The translations under genes were made by a program, and so were the position numbers. The notes under the pieces are model-generated. The model saw only the letters and a program-made list of their open reading frames with translations, was not told the DNA's origin and did no database searches. From Paenibacillus sp. RC334 (GTDB taxonomy: Bacteria; Bacillota; Bacilli; Paenibacillales; Paenibacillaceae), in NCBI RefSeq assembly GCF_030034735.1, contig NZ_CP125370.1, positions 2,294,001-2,358,000 of the forward strand: a stretch of 64,000 bases of DNA, read 5' to 3'. This document shows positions 1 to 9,023 of this stretch, piece after piece (within the stretch, counting starts at the first letter, position 1; each line of letters opens with the position of its first letter).

Positions 1-1800
1 AATCGCCAACAGCTATTTCAAACGTATTACGAAAGATTAATGGAGCGTATTAACGCTCTGCAATCAGGAGAGAACGCCGAGACAACCATTAATCTGCTTA
101 GAAAACAAATGTCCGAGCAATGTGAGCAATTTGCAGACAAGCCTTCGGGGATACATACGCTCTCCATACCCACTGGGGGTGGAAAAACGCTGGCTAGTCT
201 GCGTTATGCCCTCAAGCATGCGGTCACATTCAAAAAGAAGCATATCATCTACGTCGTTCCATTCACGACGATTATTGAACAAAACGCTCAGGAGGTTCGC
301 AAAATTATACGGGATGACGCTAACATTCTGGAGCATCACTCGAATGTGGTCATGAACGAGGTAGAAGATATAGATCGGCAGGAGCATGAGCTTGAAGATG
401 TTGTTGTGAATACACATCAAAAATTAAAGCTGGCTAAGGATAATTGGGATTCGCCCATCATTTTCACGACCATGGTGCAATTTTTAAATGTACTTTACGC
501 AGATGGCAGCAGAAATGTCCGCAGACTTCACAATTTGAGTGAGTCTGTCATCATTTTTGATGAGGTTCAAAAAGTCCCCATTCACTGCATTTCATTGTTT
601 AATCAAGCGCTGAATTTTTTGAAAATGTATGCCAGTTCAAGTATTGTTCTTTGCACTGCTACCCAACCGGAATTGGATTTTGTACATAACAAGCTGGACA
701 TTGAGCCGGATGCGGAAATAGTGCATGATCTCGATCATGTCATAGAGAAGTTTAAGCGGGTTGAAATTGTTGACAAGGCGACGAACGGCACTGTAAATAC
801 GGAAAAGCTTGCCGATTTTGTTGAGCAAAAGCTCGCTGATGAGCCAAGCGTACTCGTTATTCTCAATACAAAAGCGGTGGTCAAAAATTTATATCTTCGA
901 CTAACAGAAGGAAACAGTGCAATCCCGGTTTACCACCTAAGTACTTCCATGTGTCCGGCTCATCGCAATCGCATATTGGAGAAAGTAAAACAACATTTAA
1001 ATGATAAGGAACCTGTCGTTTGTATCAGCACACAACTCATCGAGGCAGGAGTGGATATTAGCTTTACCTGTGTCATTCGATCCTTGGCTGGTCTGGATTC
1101 GATTGCACAAGCGGCAGGCCGATGTAATCGCCACGGAAGAGATGAAACAAAGCAGGTGTATGTCATTGATCATGAAGAAGAGAATCTCAAGCGGCTCAAA
1201 GAAATTAAAATCGGCAAAGAAATTACCAGAAAAATACTCATTGACTTAAAACGTGACAAAACCTGCTACGGTGGTAACGTATTATCCGCACAGGCTATGG
1301 AAATATATTTCCAAAAATATTATACCGAGCTGGCAACCGACTTGAACTATTTTATACCTAAGCTAAGAAAAAACATGACTGAGCTATTAACTGTTAGTCG
1401 CAGTGAAAATACGTACTATCGCTCTTATTACGATGAAAAGGGCACGATTCTTCCTTTATTTTTAGCGAATAGCTATAAGACCGCAGCAGAATACTTTCAG
1501 GTCATTAAAGATCATACAACAGCAGTTATCGTTCCATATGGAGATGGAGAGAAGGAAGGAAAAGAGATTATCGCTGATCTCAACGGACAGCAAAGCATAG
1601 AGGATCTCAGTAGTCTGCTGCGCAAAGCACAGCAATTCACCATTAATATATTGCACCATGAGAAAGAAGAACTGGATCACAATAAGGCGCTGATTCCTTA
1701 TTTGGATGGAAAGATATGGGCTTTGACTGAGAGGGCCTATGATGATTTATTTGGGCTGAATCTTCACAATGATAGTTTGCATGATGGTTTTATTCTCTAA
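1..1800 (+). CDS. cas3: CRISPR-associated helicase Cas3, type I-C, 5' end outside window
   Basis: The reading frame is already open at base 1, so the N-terminal part, where the HD nuclease domain normally sits, lies upstream of the window. What is visible is the superfamily 2 helicase: Walker A TGGGKT near bases 172-189, DEVQ box near 559-570, the CTATQ motif near 655, GVDIS near 1050 and the QAAGRCNRHG arginine-finger motif near 1109-1138. In type I-C, Cas3 is recruited by Cascade once a protospacer is bound and unwinds and degrades the target DNA. It heads an ordered I-C operon on the same strand. An internal ATG at 40 is not a credible start because helicase homology does not begin there. 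Confidence 0.93.
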   Translation, partial: NRQQLFQTYYERLMERINALQSGENAETTINLLRKQMSEQCEQFADKPSGIHTLSIPTGGGKTLASLRYALKHAVTFKKKHIIYVVPFTTIIEQNAQEVRKIIRDDANILEHHSNVVMNEVEDIDRQEHELEDVVVNTHQKLKLAKDNWDSPIIFTTMVQFLNVLYADGSRNVRRLHNLSESVIIFDEVQKVPIHCISLFNQALNFLKMYASSSIVLCTATQPELDFVHNKLDIEPDAEIVHDLDHVIEKFKRVEIVDKATNGTVNTEKLADFVEQKLADEPSVLVILNTKAVVKNLYLRLTEGNSAIPVYHLSTSMCPAHRNRILEKVKQHLNDKEPVVCISTQLIEAGVDISFTCVIRSLAGLDSIAQAAGRCNRHGRDETKQVYVIDHEEENLKRLKEIKIGKEITRKILIDLKRDKTCYGGNVLSAQAMEIYFQKYYTELATDLNYFIPKLRKNMTELLTVSRSENTYYRSYYDEKGTILPLFLANSYKTAAEYFQVIKDHTTAVIVPYGDGEKEGKEIIADLNGQQSIEDLSSLLRKAQQFTINILHHEKEELDHNKALIPYLDGKIWALTERAYDDLFGLNLHNDSLHDGFIL

Positions 1801-1838
1801 GAATGCCTTTATGGGAGATAAAGAGCCTATATTTTGCA

Positions 1839-1867
1839 TTGACTGACCATGCCAAAAGTAATATTCT
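1839..1867 (+). promoter_or_regulatory. Candidate sigma-A promoter before cas5c
   Basis: TTGACT at 1839-1844 and TATTCT at 1862-1867 are separated by 17 bases, in the 113-base gap between cas3 and cas5c. It could drive the Cascade and adaptation genes separately from cas3. This is a consensus match only. Confidence 0.4.
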
Positions 1868-1913
1868 GGTACTATGTTTAGATAAAAAGACCTAGAAAGG
1901 AGGAAGATTCCAG

Positions 1914-2633
1914 TTGAGAAACGCAATCGAATTTAGAGTGTATGGAGATTATGCACTGTTCACTGACCCGCTAACCAAGCTGGGTGGTGAGAAACTAACC
2001 TACAGTGTCCCCACCTATCAGGCATTAAAAGGGATCGTAGAAAGTATTTATTGGAAGCCTACCATTACGATGGTAATAGACAAGGTTCGTGTCCTAAATG
2101 CTATACGAATGGAATCGAAGGGGATTCGGCCCATTGAATATAGCGGCGGTAATACGCTTGCTAATTATACCTATCTCAAAGACCCTTGCTATGAGGTTCA
2201 GGCTCATTTTATTTTTAATCCGCATCGTCCCGAGATGGAATATGATCGTAATGAGAATAAACATCATAACATTCTTAAACGCTCGCTGCTTGCGGGTGGA
2301 CGCCGAGATATTTTTCTGGGTACACGTGAATGTCAGGCTTATATAGAGCCATGTGTTTTTGGTGAGGCACCCGGGTTCTATGATAACTATGGCGACATTC
2401 ATTTGGGAAACATGGTACATGGGATTAACTACCCGGATGAGACAGGCAGGAATCAGTTGGAGGTACGCTTGTGGGAGCCTGTGATGAAGGATGGAGTCAT
2501 AGAATTTATTAAACCAGAGGAATGCACCAAGGTTCGCGTCATAGCAGAGATGCAGCCCAAACGGTTTGATGAAAATAACGTTCAGGCCGCTGATGAGCTG
2601 CTTGCAGAGTGGGAGGGGTGGGGCATGAAATGA
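1914..2633 (+). CDS. cas5c: Cas5c (Cas5d), type I-C pre-crRNA endoribonuclease
   Basis: This 239-residue RAMP protein starts at TTG 1914, chosen because AGGAGG lies just upstream. In type I-C there is no dedicated Cas6, and Cas5c cuts the repeat at the base of its hairpin, leaving an 11-base 5' handle. The residues known for catalysis in Bacillus halodurans Cas5c (Tyr46, Lys116, His117) have counterparts here at Tyr46, Lys117 and His118, so the protein is probably active. The expected handle from the local arrays would be TGGATTGAAAT. Its stop overlaps the cas8c start (ATGA), which implies translational coupling. Confidence 0.93.
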   Translation: MRNAIEFRVYGDYALFTDPLTKLGGEKLTYSVPTYQALKGIVESIYWKPTITMVIDKVRVLNAIRMESKGIRPIEYSGGNTLANYTYLKDPCYEVQAHFIFNPHRPEMEYDRNENKHHNILKRSLLAGGRRDIFLGTRECQAYIEPCVFGEAPGFYDNYGDIHLGNMVHGINYPDETGRNQLEVRLWEPVMKDGVIEFIKPEECTKVRVIAEMQPKRFDENNVQAADELLAEWEGWGMK

Positions 2634-4582
2634 GCTGGCTGTTAAATCTATATGAAACATATAATTCCAACGACAAATGTGTCGGCGTGATTGAAAAAAA
2701 GTATAATGATCGCGAATACACGCTCCTACCCATCGCTCATACAACCCAAAATGCACAAATTGAAGTGGAAATTACCGAACAAGGTGATTTTCATTCAGCC
2801 AGAGTGTTGGACAAAACCGAGTTTAGTACATTAATTCCTTGTACAGAAAAGTCGGCCAGCCGGGCTGGCTCTGTCGTAGCACCTTATCCACTGCATGATA
2901 AATTAAGTTATGTAGCCGGAGATTTTGTCGCTTATGGTGGAAAGATCAAAAAAGAAGAGCCTTTTGCGGCTTATATCCAACAGTTAGAGGGTTGGGCTAA
3001 TTCGGAGTTTGCTACGCCCAAGCTGAAAAGCATCTATCGTTACTTGAGCAAGCGCCGACTGATTCAAGACTTGGTAGTTGGAGAGCCTGTTTTATATCTG
3101 GATGCGGATCAGAAATTAATAACTACATGGGACAAGAAGTACGAACCTTTACATGGAGAAAAACCACGTATATTTACGGCAGTTCCCGGTGAAGTGGATA
3201 GCGTATTTATTCGTTTTAACGTGTATTCACCAGATAAAGCGTTAACTAAAGTCTGGAAGGATACAGAACTATATGATTCATTTATTGGTTACTACAGCCA
3301 GCTATTGGGCGAGGAAGACATATGTTATGTAACCGGGGAGAAGCTTCCCGGTACAGATAAACACGCGAATAAAATCAGAAATTCCGGAGATAAAGCCAAG
3401 CTGATTTCCGCCAATGATACGAGCGGCTTCACGTTCAGGGGAAGGTTTACTCACAGTCATGAAGCAGCAACCATCAGCTACGAGGTATCTCAAAAAGCTC
3501 ATAATGCCTTAAAGTGGCTGATTCAACGTCAAGGAAAAATCATGGAAAATCGTGTCTTTCTCGTCTGGGGGAATGATTCCCCGGAAGTGCCATGCCTTAC
3601 GGACAATGACAACATCTTTGCAATGGAATTTGGTTCTGAATCATCGCGGCCGATAACCCTCAAAGCCCATACTAACCAAGAGTTTGCTTTTGATCTGGCC
3701 AAAGCGCTATCGGGTTATCGTAATAAATTGGCTATCAAATCGGCGTCCAAAGCAAACGTCAATATTCTTGTGCTTGACTCAGCGACAACGGGACGCATGG
3801 CGGTTCTGTATTATCGAAACTTGGATAAAAAATTGTATTTTGACAAGCTAATAGACTGGCATTCTAAATGTGCCTGGCTGCACCGTTATCAAAAGGACGG
3901 GCAAGGTGATCTGCTACAATTTTGGGGAGCGCCGGCGACGAAGGACATTGCTTTTGCGGCCTACGGTTCGAAGGCGAATGACAAGCTTGTTAAAGGGCTG
4001 ATGGAACGAATGCTTCCCTGTATTGTAGATGGTCGAAGAATTCCGCAGGATATTGTAAGGAGTGCTACTCACCGTGCCTCTAATCCGGTAGCTATGGATA
4101 AATGGGAATGGGAAAAGACACTGAGTATAACATGTGCATTGATTAACGAACGGGAGGGATACGATGTGGCATTAGATAAAGAAAATACGGATCGCAGTTA
4201 TTTATTTGGCAGATTGTTGGCGATAGCTGATGTGATGGAACGAAACGCATTAGACAAGGATGAGAAGCGATCTACGAATGCAATTCGATATATGAGTGTA
4301 TTTTCACAGCATCCGGAAAGAACCTGGAGAACCATTCAGAATGCTTTGCAGCCGTATCAAGCCAAATTCGGCAAACAACTAAACTATTATTCCAGTATGA
4401 TTGATGAGGTTGCTTCACAAATCCCGTTTGATGAATTTAATAACGAGCCGCTGACCGGGAAATATTTGCTTGGATTCTACAGCCAGCGCTACAAGCTCTA
4501 TCAGAAGACGGAGAAAAAGCAGGATGAGGGTAATCATGCAGGAGATGAAGACCATAAGGAAGACAGTAGCTCAGGTATGTGA
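2630..4582 (+). CDS. cas8c: Cas8c (Csd1), large subunit of I-C Cascade
   Basis: The 650-residue protein has the size and position of the Csd1 family, which recognises the PAM and anchors the I-C Cascade on target DNA. I placed the start at ATG 2630, overlapping the cas5c stop in an ATGA junction, with GGGAGGGG upstream; a longer in-frame GTG at 2609 is less likely. In Bacillales I-C systems an internal start in cas8c can make the small subunit Cas11c; I did not identify that site with confidence. The last ~20 residues are charged and low in complexity. Confidence 0.9.
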   Translation: MSWLLNLYETYNSNDKCVGVIEKKYNDREYTLLPIAHTTQNAQIEVEITEQGDFHSARVLDKTEFSTLIPCTEKSASRAGSVVAPYPLHDKLSYVAGDFVAYGGKIKKEEPFAAYIQQLEGWANSEFATPKLKSIYRYLSKRRLIQDLVVGEPVLYLDADQKLITTWDKKYEPLHGEKPRIFTAVPGEVDSVFIRFNVYSPDKALTKVWKDTELYDSFIGYYSQLLGEEDICYVTGEKLPGTDKHANKIRNSGDKAKLISANDTSGFTFRGRFTHSHEAATISYEVSQKAHNALKWLIQRQGKIMENRVFLVWGNDSPEVPCLTDNDNIFAMEFGSESSRPITLKAHTNQEFAFDLAKALSGYRNKLAIKSASKANVNILVLDSATTGRMAVLYYRNLDKKLYFDKLIDWHSKCAWLHRYQKDGQGDLLQFWGAPATKDIAFAAYGSKANDKLVKGLMERMLPCIVDGRRIPQDIVRSATHRASNPVAMDKWEWEKTLSITCALINEREGYDVALDKENTDRSYLFGRLLAIADVMERNALDKDEKRSTNAIRYMSVFSQHPERTWRTIQNALQPYQAKFGKQLNYYSSMIDEVASQIPFDEFNNEPLTGKYLLGFYSQRYKLYQKTEKKQDEGNHAGDEDHKEDSSSGM

Positions 4583-4646
4583 ATGAATAGCAGTAATCAT
4601 AGCAATCGTTATAAATACAGAGCAACATTAAAAGGAGAATCCTAAC

Positions 4647-5522
4647 ATGTCTATTTTGGATCATAAAATTGATTTTGCGGTTGTAATGTCTGTCACAAAA
4701 GCCAATCCCAATGGCGATCCGTTGAATGGCAATCGCCCACGGCAAAATTACGATGGTTATGGCGAAATTTCAGATGTGGCTCTGAAACGGAAAATAAGAA
4801 ATCGTCTGCAAGATATGGGCGAGTCTATTTTTGTTCAATCGAATGATCGGAAGTCAGATGCTTTTCATAGTTTAAGAGAACGTGCAGATGCCAACCCTGA
4901 ATTGGAAAAATTCTTTAAGGGCAAGGAAAGCTCAAGTGATGAATTTGCTAGAATTGCTTGTCAGGAATGGATAGATGTTCGTAGCTTCGGTCAAGTGTTT
5001 GCGTTCAAGGCGGCAAGTAAGGGAGCAGGAGTGTCTGTTGGGGTAAGAGGGCCTGTATCTATACATACAGCAACCAGTATAGATCCTATTGATATTACAA
5101 GTATGCAAATTACCAAAAGTGTAAACTCCGAACCCGGCAAAGAAAGAGGCTCCGATACGATGGGGATGAAGCATCGGGTGGATTTTGGTGTGTACGTTTT
5201 TAAGGGAAGCATCAATACACAGCTAGCTGAAAAAACAGGATTTACACACGAAGACGCGGCGAAGATCGGGGAAGCGCTGATTAGCTTGTTTGAAAATGAC
5301 GTATCATCGGCCCGTCCTGACGGCAGTATGGAGGTTCATAAGGTCTATTGGTGGGAGCATCCTTCCAAGCTTGGAAAATACTCATCTGCTAAAGTACATC
5401 GTTCTTTGGAAGTGAAACCGAAAGAAGATGTAAGTGCAATCGACAAATCTTTTGACACCCATTATGAATGTATAGTAACACCGCTCGAAGGCTTAGAGGT
5501 CCAAGAGTATGCAGGGCTATAA
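4647..5522 (+). CDS. cas7c: Cas7c (Csd2), backbone subunit of I-C Cascade
   Basis: This 291-residue protein opens with the Csd2 hallmark KANPNGDPLNGNRPR near residues 18-32, typical of Cas7 proteins that polymerise along the crRNA spacer. AAAGGAG precedes the ATG. The 3' end overlaps cas4 by 14 bases. The small gap after cas8c (64 bases) shows no terminator, so it should be co-transcribed with its neighbours. Confidence 0.93.
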   Translation: MSILDHKIDFAVVMSVTKANPNGDPLNGNRPRQNYDGYGEISDVALKRKIRNRLQDMGESIFVQSNDRKSDAFHSLRERADANPELEKFFKGKESSSDEFARIACQEWIDVRSFGQVFAFKAASKGAGVSVGVRGPVSIHTATSIDPIDITSMQITKSVNSEPGKERGSDTMGMKHRVDFGVYVFKGSINTQLAEKTGFTHEDAAKIGEALISLFENDVSSARPDGSMEVHKVYWWEHPSKLGKYSSAKVHRSLEVKPKEDVSAIDKSFDTHYECIVTPLEGLEVQEYAGL

Positions 5523-6168
5523 CGAAGAAGATTATTTGCTATTATCCGGTATACAGCATTTTAATTTTTGTAGAAGACAGTGGGCGCTTATTCACATTGA
5601 GCAGCAATGGGAAGAAAATGTGCGGACGATTGAGGGGGATCATTTACACCGAAAAGCGGATCAGCCGATGATTCGTGAGAAAAGAGGAGATAAACTCATC
5701 GTACGCGCGTTGCCTATACATTCCAGAGAACTTGGGATTACCGGAATCTGTGACGTCGTAGAGTTTGTACGGGATGCTCATGGGGTTCCGCTGGCAGGGG
5801 AGGAAGGTATGTACCTTCCTTTTCCTGTGGAATACAAGCGCGGCAAACCCAAACGAAATGATTCAGATCATTCTCAGTTAGTTGCACAAGTGATGTGTCT
5901 TGAAGAAATGCTCGTGTGTGATATTGCAAAAGGTTACTTTTATTACGATGAGATCAAGCATCGGGTAGAGGTCATGATCACTGCTGCTGACCGTGAACGG
6001 GTGCGAGCAAGTATTCAGGAAATGCGGCATTATTTTGAGCGCAATCACACCCCTAAAGCTAAAGCGGGGCCACATTGCCAAAGCTGCTCGCTTCAACATA
6101 TATGTGTGCCGGAAATTTTGAATAAAAGGTCTGTTTCCAGTTTCATTGAAAGCAGGATAGCTGAATGA
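5509..6168 (+). CDS. cas4: Cas4 Fe-S exonuclease for spacer acquisition
   Basis: The 219-residue protein carries the Cas4 signature: Cys21 near the N-terminus and Cys190, Cys193 and Cys199 near the C-terminus to hold a 4Fe-4S cluster. Between them is a RecB-type nuclease core with Asp82 (GICDVVEF) and the VEYKRG motif (Glu108, Lys110). Cas4 trims prespacers and enforces PAM choice together with Cas1-Cas2. It overlaps both cas7c upstream and cas1 downstream (ATGA at 6165). Confidence 0.93.
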   Translation: MQGYNEEDYLLLSGIQHFNFCRRQWALIHIEQQWEENVRTIEGDHLHRKADQPMIREKRGDKLIVRALPIHSRELGITGICDVVEFVRDAHGVPLAGEEGMYLPFPVEYKRGKPKRNDSDHSQLVAQVMCLEEMLVCDIAKGYFYYDEIKHRVEVMITAADRERVRASIQEMRHYFERNHTPKAKAGPHCQSCSLQHICVPEILNKRSVSSFIESRIAE

Positions 6169-7196
6169 AAAAATTACTGAATACGTTGTTTGTTACCTTG
6201 CCGGATACGTACTTGTCACTGGATGGGGACAATATCGTTATCAAACAAGAAGAGGCCATTTTGGCACGCTACCCGTTGCATAACCTGGAAGCTGTATGTA
6301 CTTTTGGCTATGCAGGGGTAAGTCCGGGACTGATGGGTGCTTGTGCATCACGCAATATAGATTTAACCTTTATGACGCGAACTGGACGTTTCCTGGCACG
6401 TGTGATCGGAGAGAGTCGTGGAAATGTGGTACTCCGAAAAGAACAGTATCGGATTTCCGATGATGACAAAAGAAGTGCTCTTGTAGCCAGAAATATGATT
6501 ATAGGCAAGATATATAATAATAAATGGATTTTGGAGCGAGCGACAAGGGACTATCCCCTACGTATTGACGCTGATCGAATGAAAAAGGTGACTGCTTCTT
6601 TAGCAGGGGCCATGCAGCAAGTCCGTGAAGTGGAGGATCTGGACATTTTGCGTGGTTTGGAGGGTGCGGCGGCTGTACAGTACAATTCGGTTTTTGATGA
6701 ACTGATTTTGCAGCAAAAGAAGGATTTTTACTTCCATGGACGCAATAAACGCCCGCCGTTGGATAATGTCAATGCTTTATTATCTTTTGCCTACACACTT
6801 CTGTCCAACGATATGAAATCTGCACTGGAAGCTGTCGGTTTGGATGCTTATGTAGGTTTTCTGCATAGAGATCGTCCGGGGCGAGCTTCATTGGCACTGG
6901 ATGTTATGGAAGAGCTTCGTGGAGTATATGCAGATCGTTTTGTCCTTACATTGATTAACAAAAAGTTGATTCATGGCAAAGGATTTTACAGGAAAGAAAA
7001 TGGCGCTGTGATTATGGACGATGACACGAGAAAGATAGTATTGAAGGCATGGCAGGAACGCAAACAGGAAAAGATTATTCATCCTTATTTGAATGAGAAA
7101 ATGTCTTGGGGGCTTGTGCCCTATTCACAGGCTTTGCTCTTGGCTAGACATATTCGGGGAGATCTGGACGAGTACCCTCCATTTTTGTGGAAGTAG
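6165..7196 (+). CDS. cas1: Cas1 integrase, type I-C
   Basis: This 343-residue protein has the Cas1 metal-binding residues in the expected context: Glu166 (RGLEGAAA), His234 (GFLHRDRPGR) and Asp246 with neighbouring Glu249/250. Cas1 integrates new spacers at the leader end of arrays as a complex with Cas2. The gene overlaps cas4 by the ATGA junction and ends just before cas2. It is the only complete cas1 in the window, so it is the likely integrase for all three arrays. Confidence 0.95.
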   Translation: MKKLLNTLFVTLPDTYLSLDGDNIVIKQEEAILARYPLHNLEAVCTFGYAGVSPGLMGACASRNIDLTFMTRTGRFLARVIGESRGNVVLRKEQYRISDDDKRSALVARNMIIGKIYNNKWILERATRDYPLRIDADRMKKVTASLAGAMQQVREVEDLDILRGLEGAAAVQYNSVFDELILQQKKDFYFHGRNKRPPLDNVNALLSFAYTLLSNDMKSALEAVGLDAYVGFLHRDRPGRASLALDVMEELRGVYADRFVLTLINKKLIHGKGFYRKENGAVIMDDDTRKIVLKAWQERKQEKIIHPYLNEKMSWGLVPYSQALLLARHIRGDLDEYPPFLWK

Positions 7197-7204
7197 GTGT
7201 GATC

Positions 7205-7495
7205 TTGTTAATTCTAATTACGTATGATGTAAGCACAGTAGACAGGGAAGGCAGAAAAAGATTGGCCAAGGTTGCAAAAAAGTGTGTAGATCACGGACAA
7301 AGGGTACAAAATTCCGTGTTTGAGTGCATTTTGGATTCGACCCAGTTTCGCCGTTTGAAGTATGAATTAGAAGAATTGATAGACAAAAAAGAAGACAGCC
7401 TGCGTTTCTACAATTTAGGAGATAACTATAAAAAGAAGGTAGAGCATATGGGTGCAAAAGAAGCTTACGATATGGAAAGCCCGCTGATTCTGTAA
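7205..7495 (+). CDS. cas2: Cas2, type I-C
   Basis: Starting at TTG 7205 gives a 96-residue protein beginning MLILITYDVST, which matches Cas2 of the I-C type; longer in-frame GTG starts at 7199 and 7187 exist. AGGTG lies 5 bases upstream of the TTG. The conserved Asp after ITY and the GQRVQNSVFEC segment are both present. Cas2 bridges the Cas1 dimers. Its stop at 7493-7495 abuts the leader hairpin of array 1. A deleted second copy lies at 23909-24064. Confidence 0.93.
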   Translation: MLILITYDVSTVDREGRKRLAKVAKKCVDHGQRVQNSVFECILDSTQFRRLKYELEELIDKKEDSLRFYNLGDNYKKKVEHMGAKEAYDMESPLIL

Positions 7496-7676
7496 GGTGC
7501 GAATGTGAAGCTCACATAAAAACTCCGGATCCTTCGCACCTCGAAATTTGTCGAAAAGGATTAGAATCCACTTCCTATAATAGAAGTCAATAGTTAATTC
7601 AGTCTTTTTTAGCATTATTTTGTGCGAAAATGTGTGCAATTGATACCATTAGGGTATCAATTGCTGTATTTTCGCT
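7496..7676 (+). promoter_or_regulatory. Leader of CRISPR array 1 with conserved hairpin
   Basis: The leader starts directly after the cas2 stop. GGTGCGAA at 7496-7503 pairs with TTCGCACC at 7533-7540, and inside it is TGTGAAGCTCACA at 7504-7516. The hairpin ends exactly 136 bases before the first repeat, as in arrays 2 and 3. Downstream are TTTGTCGAAA, a T-rich stretch, an 11-bp perfect inverted repeat (7637-7647 with 7653-7663) and TTTTCGCT touching the first repeat. Confidence 0.75.
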
Positions 7677-8860
7677 GTCGCACTCTGTATGGAGTGCGTG
7701 GATTGAAATGAGTTTAACGAATACCATCAACGGCAAACTAACAGCCAGTCGCACTCTGTATGGAGTGCGTGGATTGAAATATTGTGCTTCGTAGATCATC
7801 CGCAAGGACTTTGAATGTCGCACTCTGTATGGAGTGCGTGGATTGAAATTCTCAACGCGATGATTTTTGTTACAAGGTAATTTGGGTCGCACTCTGTATG
7901 GAGTGCGTGGATTGAAATCACAAAAGTATTGTCCGACGAGTTGCGTACTCGTGTCGCACTCTGTATGGAGTGCGTGGATTGAAATTTCTTGAGTTATTTA
8001 TAATTAACTGACTCCATATAGTCGCACTCTGTATGGAGTGCGTGGATTGAAATCTCCTGTTCAGGATTACACTTACTTAGCAATCACGTCGCACTCTGTA
8101 TGGAGTGCGTGGATTGAAATATGAAACAGAACCTAATAGATCAACTCATGCAGGCGTCGCACTCTGTATGGAGTGCGTGGATTGAAATCAGCTGCGTCAT
8201 TACTAGCTGCCTGTACCGTCACGTCGCACTCTGTATGGAGTGCGTGGATTGAAATTACAACACATTGCTTATATTATATCGGAATTACTCAGTCGCACTC
8301 TGTATGGAGTGCGTGGATTGAAATACTTCCTTCCCGTTTACGTCTTTTTTTGGTTGTCTTAAGTCGCACTCTGTATGGAGTGCGTGGATTGAAATATCAA
8401 CCCATCAGCCATAACCTCATCGTAGTTATACGTCGCACTCTGTATGGAGTGCGTGGATTGAAATCTTTATTTGTTGGAATAGAACCTTCTTGGAACCGGT
8501 CGCACTCTGTATGGAGTGCGTGGATTGAAATTGCTACTTTGTTAGCGATATTGACCGCCATTTCAGTCGCACTCTGTATGGAGTGCGTGGATTGAAATCG
8601 TCCGACCAGCCGTGACCATCCAGAAACTCGCTGGTCGCACTCTGTATGGAGTGCGTGGATTGAAATTTGTCTTCTATGTAATAACCGAATCTGATTTTGG
8701 TCGCACTCTGTATGGAGTGCGTGGATTGAAATAATTCTGGATTTAGTTTTTTATACTGATGGAATAGGGTCGCACTCTGTATGGAGTGCGTGGATTGAAA
8801 TAACATTCAGGGTTCAATTGCAGAGTACAATAAAGCTAGTCGCACTCTGTATAGAGTGCG
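7677..8860 (+). CRISPR. CRISPR array 1, 33-base type I-C repeats, 18 repeats and 17 spacers
   Basis: Repeats start at 7677, 7748, 7817, 7886, 7953, 8021, 8088, 8156, 8223, 8292, 8363, 8432, 8499, 8566, 8634, 8700, 8769 and 8839. Each begins GTCGCACTC, has the loop TGTATG, then GAGTGCG, and ends TGGATTGAAAT. Spacers are about 34-38 bases. The final copy is degenerate: it stays recognisable only to 8860 and has TATAGAG in place of TATGGAG, which marks the trailer end. Transcription is on the plus strand, away from cas2. Open frames seen here on either strand are translations of the repeat and were left out. Confidence 0.98.
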
Positions 8861-9023
8861 ACCTTTCCATCACACACTGCGTCCATTTTAAGCAAACTAT
8901 CCTCTTATCTACTCAAAATATATTTTACAAATACCTTTATGATTCTTGAAAACATAAAGGTATTTACTGATCAATGTAGAATATATATCGCTGTACTCCA
9001 ATTCCAGAGAGGGGCAGATGAGG

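Noticed and set aside
2094..2756. 220-residue minus-strand frame opposite cas5c
   Set aside because: It lies fully under cas5c and the start of cas8c and shows no family features.
8173..8806. Open frames running through array 1 on both strands with repeated AWIEI or STHSIQSAT peptides
   Set aside because: They are translations of the CRISPR repeat, have no ribosome sites, and recur in arrays 2 and 3.
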